Source: Globisporangium splendens (Eukaryota; Oomycota; Peronosporomycetes; Pythiales; Pythiaceae). From it: a stretch of 64,000 nt of DNA. Made by a program: the position numbers and the translations under genes. The stretch spans positions 147,706 to 211,705 of the forward strand of contig VFIW01000083.1 in NCBI GenBank assembly GCA_006386115.1. Direction: 5' to 3'. The notes beneath the pieces are model-generated. The model had not been told where the DNA came from and searched no databases. It was given only the letters and a program-made list of their open reading frames with translations. Shown here piece after piece: positions 47,830 to 59,682 of the stretch (positions are counted from its first letter, which is position 1; every line of letters begins with the position of its first letter).

Positions 47830-50800
47830 CGTCATGGTAGCGTTTCAGCAAACCCACGTAGAACACGGGGTGCGTTGCCATTCGCGTTGGGAGATCGAGC
47901 TTGTAATTCAAGTCTCCAATCTTCTCCACAACAGTGTACGGCCCGATGAATCGTGGCAACAACTTACTCCCGCTGGGGAGCGTTTTGACTGCATCGTTTG
48001 GTAGGTTTTTAATGCTCAATAGCACTTTATCACCCACACAAAACGTTTGTTTGTTCTTTCTACCCGATTTATCGGCGTAGAGCTTCTGCTTGTATTGCGC
48101 AGCAGCTAGTTGGTCGCGTACGCGACGCAACAATGCTGCGCGCTCATCGACAAATTGCCGCGCTGCTGCGACGGCTTTGTCTTGCTTTTTCGTTGCTCTC
48201 GCAGCGCGTGCTGCAGAGAGATCTATTTCTGCGCCGGTGTGTGTCACCTCGCGCCCTCCCTTTCGTGGCTGACGCTCGCACGAGCAGTCGCCTGATTCTG
48301 TCTGAGACTGGCTATTTTTAGCACGAGTACCGTAACTCAGTACCGTGGGAGACCCATCTATAGGGACACGAGTACCGTAACTCTGTACCGTGTTTTTCTC
48401 TCCAAATGTGGAACGCGTGCCGTCCGGTAAGACCGTGACAGATTCGAAGTGCGACCGCACAGGCGGCGCATTGCGCGCGTCCACGTGAGCGGTTAACGCC
48501 ACGTCTGGTGACGGAGGTCGCGCACTCGCATCGAGCGCAGCGAGTTGCCCTCCCACCGCAGAATATTCGACGCCCTCAAACAGAGTGGCGGGTACGCGCG
48601 GGTGCCGCAGCGAGGTAAAATAGAACGGAGTCACGGCCGTAGAGGCGTGCTCGCTGCTATTTATAGCAAACTCGGCGTACGGCAGCCAGCGGCTCCAGTC
48701 GCGGGGATGATCGACAGCGATGCTGCGATTCCTCGACGACACGGTTCACGCGCTCGGTTTGCCCGTCTGTCTCGGGGTGATCGGCAGTGGACATCGCCAG
48801 ATCTGTGCCGAGCAGGCGAAAGAGTTCGCGCCAAAAGGCAGCGGTGAAACGCGGGCCCCGGTCTGATACAATAGACTCGGGCAAGCCGTGACAGCGGAAC
48901 ACGTGCTCTAAAAATAGGCACGCCGTCTCTTGGGCAGTGACATGCTTGCGCACAGGCGCAACATGCACCATTTTGCTCAGTCTGTCGACGAACACGACGA
49001 CGCCTGTGTTGCGCGCCTTGTCTTCCGGGAAACCGAAGACGAAATCCATGCTGACCGACTTCCAGCAATCTTGCGGAATCGGCAGCGGATGCAGCGGCGC
49101 TTTGTTCTTGCCCGCAGGCTTCACGCGCTGGCACTGTTCGCATGAGCGTACATAATTGGCCACCCATTTGTATTGGTGTGGCCACCAAAACACATTGGAC
49201 ACTTGCAAGAAGGTCTTTTCACGCCCGAGATGCCCACTCGCTGGCGCATCGTGAAACTCATGAAGGATCGAAAGTTTCAGATCCTGGTCATGCGGTACAT
49301 ACACACGCGGGTAATCGAAGTTGGACAGTTGATGCCACAACAACCCGTCGTGGTAACTAAACCGAGCAAGCTTTGACTCGAGTTTGGCAGGCAATGACTC
49401 TTTCGACGAGCCGTCAAAGTGAGCAATCAACAAGCGACATTCATCGTCCTTTGGATAAAGCGACTGAATATTGTCCTTGAGCTTTGTTTGCACTCGACTG
49501 ATGCTCAGATGCATGAGATCAGGAGTGCGCTCCGAACACAGAGCGTCGGCGCTGTTGTCAACGCTCGGCTCGTAATCTGGACGGCGCGAGAGCGCGTCCG
49601 CCAGAACATTTTCCTTTCCCGGCTTGTATTCGACCCGAAAGTTGAACTCGGAGAAGAATGCAAGCCATCGCGCCATTCGCTGCGACAAATGGGGAGAATT
49701 AATCGCGGTCCGCAAGGACGCGTGATCCGTGCACACAACAAACGGTGTCGCACCCAAAAGGTGGACCCTGAACTTCAAGAGAGCGTACTTGATCGCAAGC
49801 AGCTCCTTGTCGTGCACAGGATAATTCTTTTCAGCTGCTTTAAGCAGTCTGCTTTGGTATGATACGACGCGCTCATGGCCGTCATCATCCTTCTGCATCA
49901 GCGCACAGCCGATTGCAAAATCGCTGGCATCGCACACGACACTGAAAGCTTTCGTGTGGTCCGGCAACGCCAGGACAGGAGCGCGAACAAGCGACTCCTT
50001 CACGTCAATGAACGCATTCATGACATCGTTGGTCCAGTCCCATTCGACATCCTTTTTCAAGAGATGCGTGAGCGGACGGACTCTCGCCGCGTAGTTGTGG
50101 CTGTACTTGTGCAAATAGTTTGCCAAGCCAAGCCACTTGCGCAAATCCTTGACGTTCTTTGGGATCGGCCAGTCGGCGATCGCCTTGATCTTCTCTGGGT
50201 CCGCGCGGACTCCAGCTTTGCCAACATAGCAGCCCAGGATCGGTATCTCTGAGGCGCCAAAGATGCATTTCTTCAGGTTGCAATACAGACTGTTGTCTCG
50301 TAAGCACTGCAACACTGAGCGCAAATGTCTCTTGTGCACGTCAACGGCACTGAGACCTCCTTCGGCACGACTGTGCACGAAGATGTCATCGAAATAGCTC
50401 TGTGCATATGCACGATGAGGACGCAGAAGATGTGTCACCAGACGATTGAACGTCGCTGGTGCATTCTTCAAACCTTGCGGCATAACGAGCCACTCCCACA
50501 GCATCCCGCTGGGTGTGCTTACTGCCGTCAAGGGAACGTCACTCTCTCGCATGAGGATCTGATAGAACCCATCCATCAGATCCAATGCTGAGAACACAGT
50601 TGAGCCGCCCATGGAGTCGATCAAGACATCCTTTCTTGGGATCGGTGTTTGTGCTGGAATGGTGGCGGCGTTCAGCTTGTTGAAAGCGTGAACAATGCGC
50701 CAGCCACCAGTCGCTTTCCGCACACAAAACGTGGGTGAGCTATGTGGAGACTTGCTTTCTCTCACATGACCGGCGAGGGCTCGTTTCGCGAAGAACTCGT

Positions 50801-52181
50801 CGATAGCCTCAACCTGCTCGCGGGGCAGCGGCCATTGTCTGGTCACGCAATATTTGCTCCCGGGCTCGAGGTCAATCTCGTGCCGTACGCCACGATCAAC
50901 GGGCAGGGCACTTGGCACTTTGTCGGGAAACACATCTTTGAACTCCCACAACAAGTCAAAGTATGGACTGCCTTTCACGGCGTCCCAGTCCTGAGCAGCA
51001 AACCGCCTCTGTTTGTCTGACTCCAAAACACTCTCATCCGCAGTGGACGAGGTGCACAGTTCGCTACGCGTAAACGCGGTAGGAACGACGATCTCGCGGA
51101 TCTGATCACGCTCTAGATCCGTAAGAAAGAGCTCCAAGCTCATTTCTTCGAGGGATACGATCGCCTCAACGGTACTCGGCAGCTCATGGAGCGCCGCAAA
51201 TTCAGCGAAGAACACTTCGTCTGATGCGTTTGCTTCCGGACTGCGCTTCGCGCGTCTGAGCGCCACGTCAACGTGAGCGCGATCTATCGACGGATCCGAG
51301 ATCCTGTCGAAGGTGCGCAGCGAAGTTGCAGCTGCATTGAGAGATGGGGCAATCGTGTGCGAGGCGGCCGTTTCCTCAGCAACAGATGCCAATGCACTGT
51401 CTCTCTTGCGAGCTGACAACATGCGTCGCCCTCGTCGGTTGATGCGAACACGCGACCTCGCGGTTCTGAGCTCCAGTACTGCACCGTCAGGGTGGTACGA
51501 GCTGGCTGACGCGTGTACACCTGTACTGTCGCTGTCACTTGCGGGGGCTGGCTCGGATTCTTTGGAGCCGCACACTTGCGCACCAGTGTCCACGTCTGGA
51601 CTTTCTGGCGCTTCCGCACAAACTGGGCTACCTGCCGCAGTTGATCTCTTTGCTGGGCTCCCTGCCTCATCGCATCTTCTAGCTGGGCTCCCTGCCACAG
51701 CGTGTTCAAAGCTCGCATCCATAGCGTGGAAATTTTCCCCCAACCTTCGCTCTTCATCAGAGGAAGGGGTGGAGCTTCCGATTGTGCGTGCTCGCCAATC
51801 GATCCAAGGCTGATGTTTCGCCAGCCAAGGCATTCCTAGGATGAGGTCGTACTTCGACCCCATCGCTAGTACTACGAATGTTTCTTTGCAGACAAAGTCG
51901 CAAAACCTGAAAGAGAGTTCAACTCGAACTCCTTCAGTGTGTACTGTCGACCCATCGGCCAGGCGTACGATCATCTTCTCGCGCTTGCCAGTGTGGACAA
52001 GTCGCTCATACGCTTGCAGACTCTGTTTCAGAGCTGACTTAGAGACGAAGTTCTGTGACGCACCGCAGTCAACAAGAACCGTCATTTTCTTCTCATAGCC
52101 CTTCACATCGGCGCTATATACCAACATCTCACTCGGAGCCTTGTTGCCAAGAGCTCCTGGGACTAAGCTTCCCATCTGCAC
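47531..52181 (-). CDS. Gypsy-2 Pol polyprotein, frameshifted
   Basis: The main frame (52181-48657) has protease VDCGASQNF (Cys in place of the usual Thr or Ser), RT with YFDDIF, RNase H with CTDHASL, integrase zinc site (HEFHDAPASGHLG...CEQCQRVK) and DRGPRFTAAFW...ETDGQTERVNRVVEE. Near 48730 one frameshift moves the rest of the integrase to the frame of 48742-47531, which covers FAINSSEHAS and LLPRFIGPYTVVEKIG. A spacer region repeats AGSPA three times, and a short direct repeat (SYGTR twice) lies near 48320-48395. The frameshift suggests this copy is inactive. Confidence 0.88.
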
Positions 52182-52240
52182 GACTCTAGTAGTCGGCGAT
52201 GCCGAAGCTATAGAGTCCGTCTCAGTAGAGCGTCCCGCTT

Positions 52241-53372
52241 CTACTGAGACGTTCCGTTTCCCTTTCTTGCCGCAGCGGATCTGCCACCTCGATGAGCGTG
52301 GTTACCGCGCGGCGGTTGGTAGTCTCTCGCCTGATTTCCAGTGCGAGGAGCGGACTGCCTTGGAGCGGGACACTTCGACTGATAGTGTCCTCGCTTGCCA
52401 CAATTGAAGCAGGTCACTTCGGCACTGCTAAGATCCATTGGCATCGGGCCATGGAAGCGCTGGCTGTTCGTGACTGCTCGGTGGCTGGTATGCGCACCAT
52501 TGTGGCGGCCAGCGTTCCAATCAGGTCGACTGACTCTGAGTGATTGCTGCTCAACGAGCGCAATGCGGATCGCATCTTCCATCGTGGCCGGCAAGCGTCG
52601 GTACAGCTCCTGACGCGCTGGTCCACTGTTGAGGCCGTTGAGAAACGCAGGCACTTTCACGGACTCAGGCAAAGGGCTGATCGTGATCGCCGCGCATAGG
52701 CTTCTCATCTCCTGGATGTATCGTTCCAGCGAGAGCTTCCCTTGTCTCAAGGAGAAGAAACGACCTTGCAACAGCACTTCGCTGTTCGGAGGCTGATACA
52801 TGGCGGTGATTTTCGCACGGAAAATATCCCACGTGTCGAACGCACACTCATCGGCGAGCAACGTCGAGAATGCCCATTCCGACGCTCGACCGCGCAGGTT
52901 CGAGATGGCGAAAGACACCATCTGCTCGTTGCTGTCGATGAGCTGAGCCTTGGCGCAACGCTCCACGGCGAGTAGCCAGTGGGTGAGCTTGTCGCCATCC
53001 GCACCATCGAATTTCGGAGCGTCAATCTTGACAGCTCTTGGGCGGGGAGTTTGGGACGTTTGTGTCTGAGGCGCAGCAGCCGCACTCGACAAAGACGTGG
53101 CTGCACCAGCAACCACAGATACCACTCGCTCGAGCGCTTCACGCGACTCAGCGGCTGAGCGCAGCATCTCTGCGGTCAAGCTTGCGGTGACTTGCATTTG
53201 TGCTTGCGCACTTCGCTCTCCTTCGAGGCGCTGAGCGTTCGAGAAGTTCTCGAACTGCTCGAGTCGAAAGATTTGCTGCTCCGGCGACGTCTAGAGCTTG
53301 TGCCATTCGGGTCAGCACACTCCGGTGTTCAGCCGAGAGGTGCGGGAACTGCGCAGGGTCAATTGACGCCAT
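52241..53372 (-). CDS. Gypsy-2 Gag, frameshifted near its start
   Basis: Begins MASIDPAQFPHLSAEH at 53372. A one-base shift near 53290 leads into the long frame 53197-52241. This holds the Retrotrans_gag region (TWDIFRAKITAMYQPPN; FFSLRQGKLSLERYIQEM) and CCHC knuckle CFNCGKRGHYQSKC. The pol frame starts 60 bp after the gag stop in another frame. Confidence 0.85.
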
Positions 53373-53426
53373 GATGAATCCTTGAGGAAGCGATTCAGGC
53401 AGTCACCTCTGCCGGGTCGTAGATTG

Positions 53427-53442
53427 ACTATCAGTGCTACCA
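53427..53442 (-). other. Gypsy-2 primer-binding site
   Basis: Minus-strand TGGTAGCACTGATAGTC starts two bases inside the 5' LTR; its first ten bases equal those of gypsy-1, so both may use the same tRNA. Confidence 0.7.
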
Positions 53443-53444
53443 GT

Positions 53445-53992
53445 TGTAACCGGACACTTCCGAGTTACGCAGCACGGTACGTGTGTGAGGAAGCGTGTGC
53501 ACGACTTCTCTCAAGGACTCTGTTCCAAGAGCTGTTGCCTTCTTCCTGCAGTGCAACGATCGGTCACCTATAGATCTCTATAGAGTAACCGTCAATAACT
53601 AAAGACTTAGTCAGAGGTAAAAATGGAACTGTTTATTTGTTGGGGGTTGCCCTCTACAGGACACCCTGAGTTATCTTTAGTTCACTATCTAGCATAGTGA
53701 ACTTCCGCTTATTTCAATGTGGACATAAGTGGATGGCTCTGAATTGCCGTGTTATTCAATTGGTCTAAAAGCATATAGTTTTAGCCTATGAGAGTCGTGT
53801 CTGTGACCGACCTCTAATCAGAGTGGCTTGGCTACCTTTGTGGTTCGAGTAAGTGCGGCGAACCTAATGGATCGGCTGCTTTGGTGTTTCTCGTAGCTAG
53901 GTACGGAAACTTTAGTTGCATGCGGACTCAGTCCAATGCCAACAGATTGAGCTAAGTTCCTGCGGTGCAGCTTAGCGTGTGACCCCGTTACA
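53445..53992 (-). repeat. Gypsy-2 5' LTR
   Basis: 548 bp, paired with 45587-46134. Its outer end joins the integrase of gypsy-3. Confidence 0.92.
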
Positions 53993-54875
53993 GAACATGA
54001 CCACGTCACATCGTGCCCAAGCTGATGGTCAAACTGAACGACAAAACCTGATATTGGAAGACGCTCTTCGGTGCATGACATCGTACCACGGTAGTGACTG
54101 GTCAGAAAAACTGGCAACGACAGAGTACGCTCATGCAACATTAACCAGCGCTTCAACTGGACTTTCGCCGTTTGAAATCGACACTGGACGTAAGGAGCGT
54201 CATCCGGTGGGTCTACCCGCAGCAAGTAATATAAGCAAACGCAAAGAAACAACCGATCTTGCTGAGATTGCAAAAACCTTCCACGGTGAGAGAGAAAAGA
54301 CAATTGACAAAGCGAAGAAGCAACTTAAGCAAGCACAAGAGTCTCAGAAACGCTACTACGACCAAAAGCGAAGCAACGTCACATTCAAGACTGGAGACTT
54401 AGTGATGCTCGACACACGTCGCATATCGCTTCAACACGCGGCACAAGACATCGAAGTGAAAAGAGCCAAACTTGCGGCAAGGAAGATTGGACCGTTTCCG
54501 ATTGAGAAGATGATCGACGACAACGTCGCCAAGTTAAAACTGCCAAGTCGCATGAAGAGGATGATTCCGTCGTTTAACGTTGACATCTTATCTCACTATG
54601 TGCCGAATCATGACCGCTTCAAAACACGACTGCTCCCGAAAGCATCACGCGTCTACATTGATGAAGATACCGGCGACGAGATGTATATCGTCGAGAAGTT
54701 ACTTCGCCAACGCCGAGTAAACCGCAAGACGCAATGGTTGATAAAGTGGCACGGCTATCCTGAGAACGAAGCCACTTGGGAAAATGAAGACAACGTCAAA
54801 AACGTCTCCCATTGGAATGTTCTCATCGGAGAATATCAACAGCTCCAACGAGAAGTCAATCGCGGGAGGATGTAA
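53993..54875 (+). pseudogene. Gypsy-3 integrase C-terminus and chromodomain (5' truncated)
   Basis: Plus strand, open from the junction to a stop at 54875. It starts in the middle of the integrase core (HRAQADGQTERQNL, the region of the catalytic Glu), continues through the C-terminal domain (KTGDLVMLDTRRI; RKIGPFPIEKMI) and ends in a chromodomain (MYIVEKLLRQRRV; LIKWHGYPENEATWENED). The family differs from gypsy-1 and gypsy-2. Everything upstream is missing, replaced by gypsy-2. Confidence 0.9.
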
Positions 54876-55214
54876 GGGTCGACGGTACCATGATGGTACA
54901 ATGTACCAATATTTCGTTACATCAGAATGTTGGTAGATGATTACGACATATTTAGGAATGATTGTATGTTTATGCATAGGTAAAGATAGGACGAGAATCC
55001 ATCTGTTATCTCAGAAGCCCTCCTGTCCACACAAAATGAAGGAAAATCAGATATGAGAAAATCCAGTAAAAAATCCAGTAAAAAATCAAGTAGCACGCAA
55101 GTGAAAGAACACGAGTAGGAAGAGCCCCAAGGGGAGCAAGGACTAGCAACGAAGTAGTTGAGTTTTTTTCTTAAACAGTTTTCTCAATCTCACTTCTCAA
55201 TTTACCATCAAACA
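54871..55214 (+). repeat. Probable gypsy-3 3' LTR
   Basis: Starts TGTAAGGGTCG just after a purine-rich GCGGGAGGA and overlaps the integrase stop codon, as 3' LTRs often do. A CA end near 55214 is a guess, as no second copy is available. Contains a tandem AAAAAATCCAGT-type repeat near 55070. Confidence 0.5.
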
Positions 55215-55616
55215 CTCAAGCCTCCTCACACATCAGGTGCGCATTCGGTGCGAGCAGTCGACATGTCTTGCTTTCTAGCCCATTGGAGCTGCAATTAGGC
55301 GTATCACTCTCCGGCTCTTCGCTGCCGATGTAGAAGGATGCGTCGCTCTCAACCGAGTCTTCATCAATTACGTCTCGATTCTGCTTCATTCTCGAGACGA
55401 GAAATGTATTGCAGCCAGCTACACAATGTATATCCTAGACGTCCAGAACTTTATTCGAAATATACGTGTAATTCGGCAAAAATATCCGAATAGGCGGGAA
55501 AGTTCAGTTTGTAATTTAATCTATTCTAGTTTATAATTTAAAATCTTGATCGATTCAGTCATTTTGATAAATTGTAGTGTGAAACCTTAAGTTTTTAAGT
55601 TACTTCCTTCAGTTTG
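55215..55616. other. AT-rich spacer
   Basis: No gene, RNA or repeat recognised; AT-rich compared with the flanking genes. Confidence 0.4.
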
Positions 55617-56489
55617 ATGCACACGTCCTCGGGCTTGATGCGCAGCACCCGTGGAGCAGGTCAATTGGCGTTGGCCAAGCGGTTGTGCGTGGATGCAGTG
55701 CGCGCACGTGTGGAGTGTGCAAAGATCCTCGATTGGCACGCACAAAACTGCTTGACTGTCCGTAGACGCATTTATGTCTTCTTTGACGCAAGCGTTCGTG
55801 CGTGAATCACAACACCAGTATCGCTTGTCACTTGTGCTTGCGCTGTTACCGTTCATATTGTGTGTGTGTAGCGTGCGAATTCTCTACATTCTCTGACAAG
55901 CGTGTGGTTATTTGATCTAGTTTTCGTATTTTGCATTGCAGACATACCTTTGGGTCTGACGTCGATGATGCGAACAATGCCGCGCATGTGGACGGTCAAA
56001 CATCTGTACAAGATACATGCCACCAATGACAATCCAACGAACGACGCACCAGAAGGAGTATCTCCAGAAATCTCTGCACGTGCTAAAGAGAATTTCGCCC
56101 GCGATGCTACACAGCACCAAGCTGAAAGCAACAGCAGAGAATATGGTGTGCTGCAGATGGAACGCGCAGTGATTGGCGTCCGAGAGGGAAAGGATAGTTT
56201 CGCGATGGCACACACACACACGCCATGTTTGAGAAGGACCCCGACGCACTCATCGACCAACAGCGCCGAGAAATCAAAGAGCTACGAAAAGCTGTCAAGG
56301 CAGTGGAAGAGAAAATGGCGTCGATCAGGACGTGGGCGAGCAGTCCACCTGTCGTCCGCGTCTGGTACGTTTTTGCCTGTATTGGCCATTTCAGGCATGC
56401 TTTTCTATTGCAGCTGTCTTGTTTGTGCATTCTGCCTTCGTCGTTTATTTTGTAGCCATAGCCCTTATCCGAGAGATTTAGAAGCATAG
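55617..56489 (+). CDS. Tentative small gene, unknown
   Basis: Possible exons: 55617-55760 (MHTSSGLMRSTRG...), about 55941-56370, and 56455-56489 (HSPYPRDLEA, stop). The GTACGT donor near 56367 and TTTTGTAG acceptor near 56454 are good and join in phase. The middle exon encodes KHLYKIHATNDNPTNDAP and then a heptad-like DQQRREIKELRKAVKAVEEK. The two halves of this exon are in different frames across a (CA)6 run at 56209-56221; one CA fewer would make it open. The first exon is the weakest part. No family recognised; it may also be a decaying gene. Confidence 0.3.
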
Positions 56490-56627
56490 CTAGTTTGAAT
56501 GCACAGCAAAGCAGATCGACACAAAGAGACTTTCGTGGTAAACAAATCCTTGATTGTTGTTTTTCTTTCTTACCGGCACGCTAGTAATACTACATCAAAT
56601 CGAGGCATCTCCTCACACCTGACACAT

Positions 56628-58199
56628 TTAAGGCATCGCATCTTCTTGGCGCTTGATGATCACGGTCTTGTTCTCCAAGTAGCCGTGGAGACCATGCTCG
56701 CCGTTTTCGCGACCGATGCCAGAGTCCTTGAAGCCGCCGAATGGCGTGTTGGCATCAAACACGTTGTAGCAGTTGACGTACACCGTACCCGTGCGGATGC
56801 CGTTCGAGATCTTGATCGCATTGTCGACGCTCTTGGTCACGACACCGGCGCCGAGACCGTAGTTCGAGTCGTTCGCACGCTTGATCACTTCGTCAATGGT
56901 CTTGAACTTGAGAATCGTCATGACAGGGCCGAAGATCTCTTCGCGCGCAATGGTCATGTCGTCCTCGACATCGGCGAACACGGTTGGCTCAATGAAGTAT
57001 CCCTTGCCACCCACACGCTTGCCGCCCGTCAAGATCTTGGCACCTTCCTTCTTACCGATTGAGATGTAGTTGAGGATCTTTTCGAATTGGGTGCGGTCGA
57101 TTTGTGGACCCTGGTCGGTCTTGACCGAGAACGGGTCACCGACAACGCGTGCCTTTGCAGCTTCCACGGAACGACGCACGAACTCGTCGTAGATGCCTTC
57201 TTGCACATACACACGGCTACCGGCCATACACGCCTGACCCATGTTGAAGAACAGACCAAGCTGGGATTGAGCAACCGCTTGATCGATGTCAGCGTCATCG
57301 CAAATAATGTTGGCCGACTTGCCGCCGAGTTCGAGCGTCACACGCTTCAAGTTGTTCACGTGCGACGAACGCATGATCTGGTAACCCACTTCAGTGGAGC
57401 CCGTGAACGCGACCTTGTCGACGTCGGGGTGCTGCGCAAGGTGCTTGCCAGCGGTTGGACCTTGGCCAGGCACGATGTTGACGACACCTGGTGGGAATCC
57501 AGCCTCGACGATCAATTCTCCGAGACGGAGAGCGGTCAATGGAGTCTGCTCAGCTGGCTTCAACACAACCGTGCAACCCGAAGCAAGCGCTGGACCGAGC
57601 TTCCACGCAGCCATGAGCAATGGAAAGTTCCAAGGGATGATCTGAGCGCACACACCAACTGGCTCCGATTTGGTGTAGCAAAAGAACGGACCCGAGATCG
57701 GAATCGTTTGGCCGTGGATCTTGTCTGGCCAACCTGCGTAGTAGCGCAGGGTCTTGACCACCAAGGCAATATCGGCGGCCTTGGCGACGCTGCATGGCTT
57801 ACCGTTGTCCAACGCTTCCAGAGCAGCGAGCTCATCGCTGTTCTTCTCCACGAGGTCCGCGAGCTTGCCCATCAAGCGTCCACGCTCCGCGGCAGCCATG
57901 GTTCTCCATGGTCCTTCAAACGCGGCGCGGGCAGCCTTGACGGCTTCATCGATATCGTCAGGTGTGGCTTCCGCGACCGTCGCGATCTTCTCTTCCGTTG
58001 CAGGGTTGAACGTGTCAAACGTCGAGCCTCTCACCGAAGGCACAAACTTGCCGTTGATCAGCAGGTTGGTCTGCTTGACTGGCACATGCGACGCGAACTG
58101 GCGCGACCACATGGCATTGGTCGCCGCCGCCTTGGCGATCGTGCGCACCGTGTGCGCGTTGGCGGCGCGTGGCAATTGACGAAGGATGTGGCGCTGCAT
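56628..58199 (-). CDS. Mitochondrial-type aldehyde dehydrogenase
   Basis: Single exon, 523 residues, ATG at 58199. The first 35 residues are Arg/Ala-rich and presequence-like. ALDH landmarks: PWNFP (189-193), NAD-binding FTGSTEVG (265-272), general base E290 in VTLELGGK, catalytic C324 in GQACMAGSR. It oxidises aldehydes to acids with NAD; closest in pattern to ALDH2/ALDH1 rather than to specialised ALDHs. The sequence around the nucleophile is GQACM where animal ALDH2 has GQCCC, so the cysteines flanking the nucleophile are absent. It has a well-matched initiator 60-78 bp upstream. Confidence 0.96.
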   Translation of the reverse strand: MQRHILRQLPRAANAHTVRTIAKAAATNAMWSRQFASHVPVKQTNLLINGKFVPSVRGSTFDTFNPATEEKIATVAEATPDDIDEAVKAARAAFEGPWRTMAAAERGRLMGKLADLVEKNSDELAALEALDNGKPCSVAKAADIALVVKTLRYYAGWPDKIHGQTIPISGPFFCYTKSEPVGVCAQIIPWNFPLLMAAWKLGPALASGCTVVLKPAEQTPLTALRLGELIVEAGFPPGVVNIVPGQGPTAGKHLAQHPDVDKVAFTGSTEVGYQIMRSSHVNNLKRVTLELGGKSANIICDDADIDQAVAQSQLGLFFNMGQACMAGSRVYVQEGIYDEFVRRSVEAAKARVVGDPFSVKTDQGPQIDRTQFEKILNYISIGKKEGAKILTGGKRVGGKGYFIEPTVFADVEDDMTIAREEIFGPVMTILKFKTIDEVIKRANDSNYGLGAGVVTKSVDNAIKISNGIRTGTVYVNCYNVFDANTPFGGFKDSGIGRENGEHGLHGYLENKTVIIKRQEDAMP

Positions 58200-58258
58200 G
58201 TCGCTTCAGTAGGAGAAGGGAGGGAGTTGGCTGCTTGGGTTCGACTCGCCGGGGAGCT

Positions 58259-58277
58259 GGCAAATTGCGGAATGAGG
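58259..58277 (-). promoter_or_regulatory. Oomycete initiator element of ALDH gene
   Basis: Minus-strand CTCATTCCGCAATTTGCC fits the Phytophthora initiator consensus TCATTYYNCAWTTT at every position. It lies 60-78 bp above the ATG, a normal distance, and supports oomycete origin. Confidence 0.75.
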
Positions 58278-59682
58278 CAACTCATGCGAGGGGCGGATCG
58301 AGCGGGAGGGAACGACTGCTTGGTTTGATTTGGATCCCCCCCTTTCATGGTTTATGGAACTTCAATTTGGTGCATTTTTGTAACTCCCAAAAACCACTTT
58401 TGAGTGGGACATTGGGTTCCCTCGACCAGCTGGGGCAAACCAAATGTTGCTTCTGCGTTGCGTAAAACAATTATGTTGTTATTATGTTGCTTGAATAGCA
58501 GCATCACTCGAGTCCGATCTGGGTCCTTTCGTGTGCTGCAACCACGTGTCCACCCAAATACGCATGCCGATTGTGTTTACTAACGATCTGCTAGATGGAC
58601 AGCAGAATTCCATATTTAGCGTCTATATCAGGGTATCATATTCCACATCCCTCCACAGTCCAAAACTCCATCTTATCCACGATATCATTTAGATGTTTAC
58701 GCGTTCTCACAGGTCGGCGTCATCTGCTATTTATTGAAGCCTTGCATCCGAGGGAACGCAATTTCTGCCGCAGTTGAACTTCAACTGACGCCGCACACCA
58801 ACAGATCGCAGTTCGCTTATCTTCATTTAGGAAAAGCGACGCATACAATCGCCCATACTAATTATACTAATGAAAAAACTACGTACTCGTACCACGTTGA
58901 CCGAGCTTCAGACGTGGCTGTGCTTTCCGACCCGAGCCTCATGGACTCATGGCTGCACCAGATGGCAGACGCTTCCGGCGCCTTCGTTCGTCCTGAGCAC
59001 GTCCTGGAAACGCAAGGTGCAACAGGCGTTTGTATGGGGAGAAGCGCGGCAGTTCCCACTTTTCCATGCCGGAGAATCCAGAGATGATACCCAACGTGCC
59101 ATGTGCCTTGAAGTTAAACACTCGTTCGTTCTCTTTCTGTGCAATGCGGCGGTATGTGTTATTAATATGTGGCGTGTGTGTACATGTTCATGTTGTGACA
59201 CCTTGCGAATCCAGTGATGACATGGATGGATTTCTTTCTGCGCACCGGCATGGGTGCTTTGGCAGGTTGAACATGCGCGTGCAAGCGAAAAAGGCATCGA
59301 ACGCTAGACGAGCAGTCTGCGAAAGCAAACCATGCTGTCATGCAGCTTCCTAGCTGCGTGTGATAAGCAACAAGGCTGAGAGGTGGCGTAATCCAGCGGC
59401 CATCTGCCTAAAAGGGGCGAGAGCAAAATGCACATGGTGAGCTTCATTCGTTTGCGTGAAATGCGCGAAAGCAAAAAAAAAGCATGGGGTAAGCTGATCA
59501 CGGGCCACATCTGCATGGAGTTTCTCGCTCATTAAATTGCACAAATCTTGCTCTAGCTGTCACTATTTGTCCTCTCTAACCATCAGCATCACAGGACTTT
59601 CCTCGGCATGGGACGCACACACGCATTTGTCGCTCTTCGTGTTACAAGCCGTCGCTTTCAAGACCTGCTATCACGCATCGGC
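58278..59682. other. Intergenic with possible gene relic
   Basis: Mostly without coding pattern. Between 58890 and 59155 the plus strand has a coding-like stretch (DVAVLSDPSLMDSWLHQMAD, then in another frame SSHFSMPENPEMIPNV) that ends in a GTATGT donor. There is no start and the frame breaks, so it is at best an old gene fragment. Confidence 0.3.

Larger units (their letters stand above)
45587..53992 (-). mobile_element. Ty3/gypsy retrotransposon 2 (chromodomain type) with antisense ORF
   Basis: Both LTRs are 548 bp (45587-46134, 53445-53992) with about 25 differences by eye. Order on the minus strand: 5' LTR, primer site, gag, pol, a chromodomain in its own frame, about 1.1 kb without sense ORF, purine tract, 3' LTR. 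Flanking bases do not match (GTCTG left, GAACA right). The chromodomain places it among chromoviruses. A long plus-strand ORF lies in its 3' region. Confidence 0.92.
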
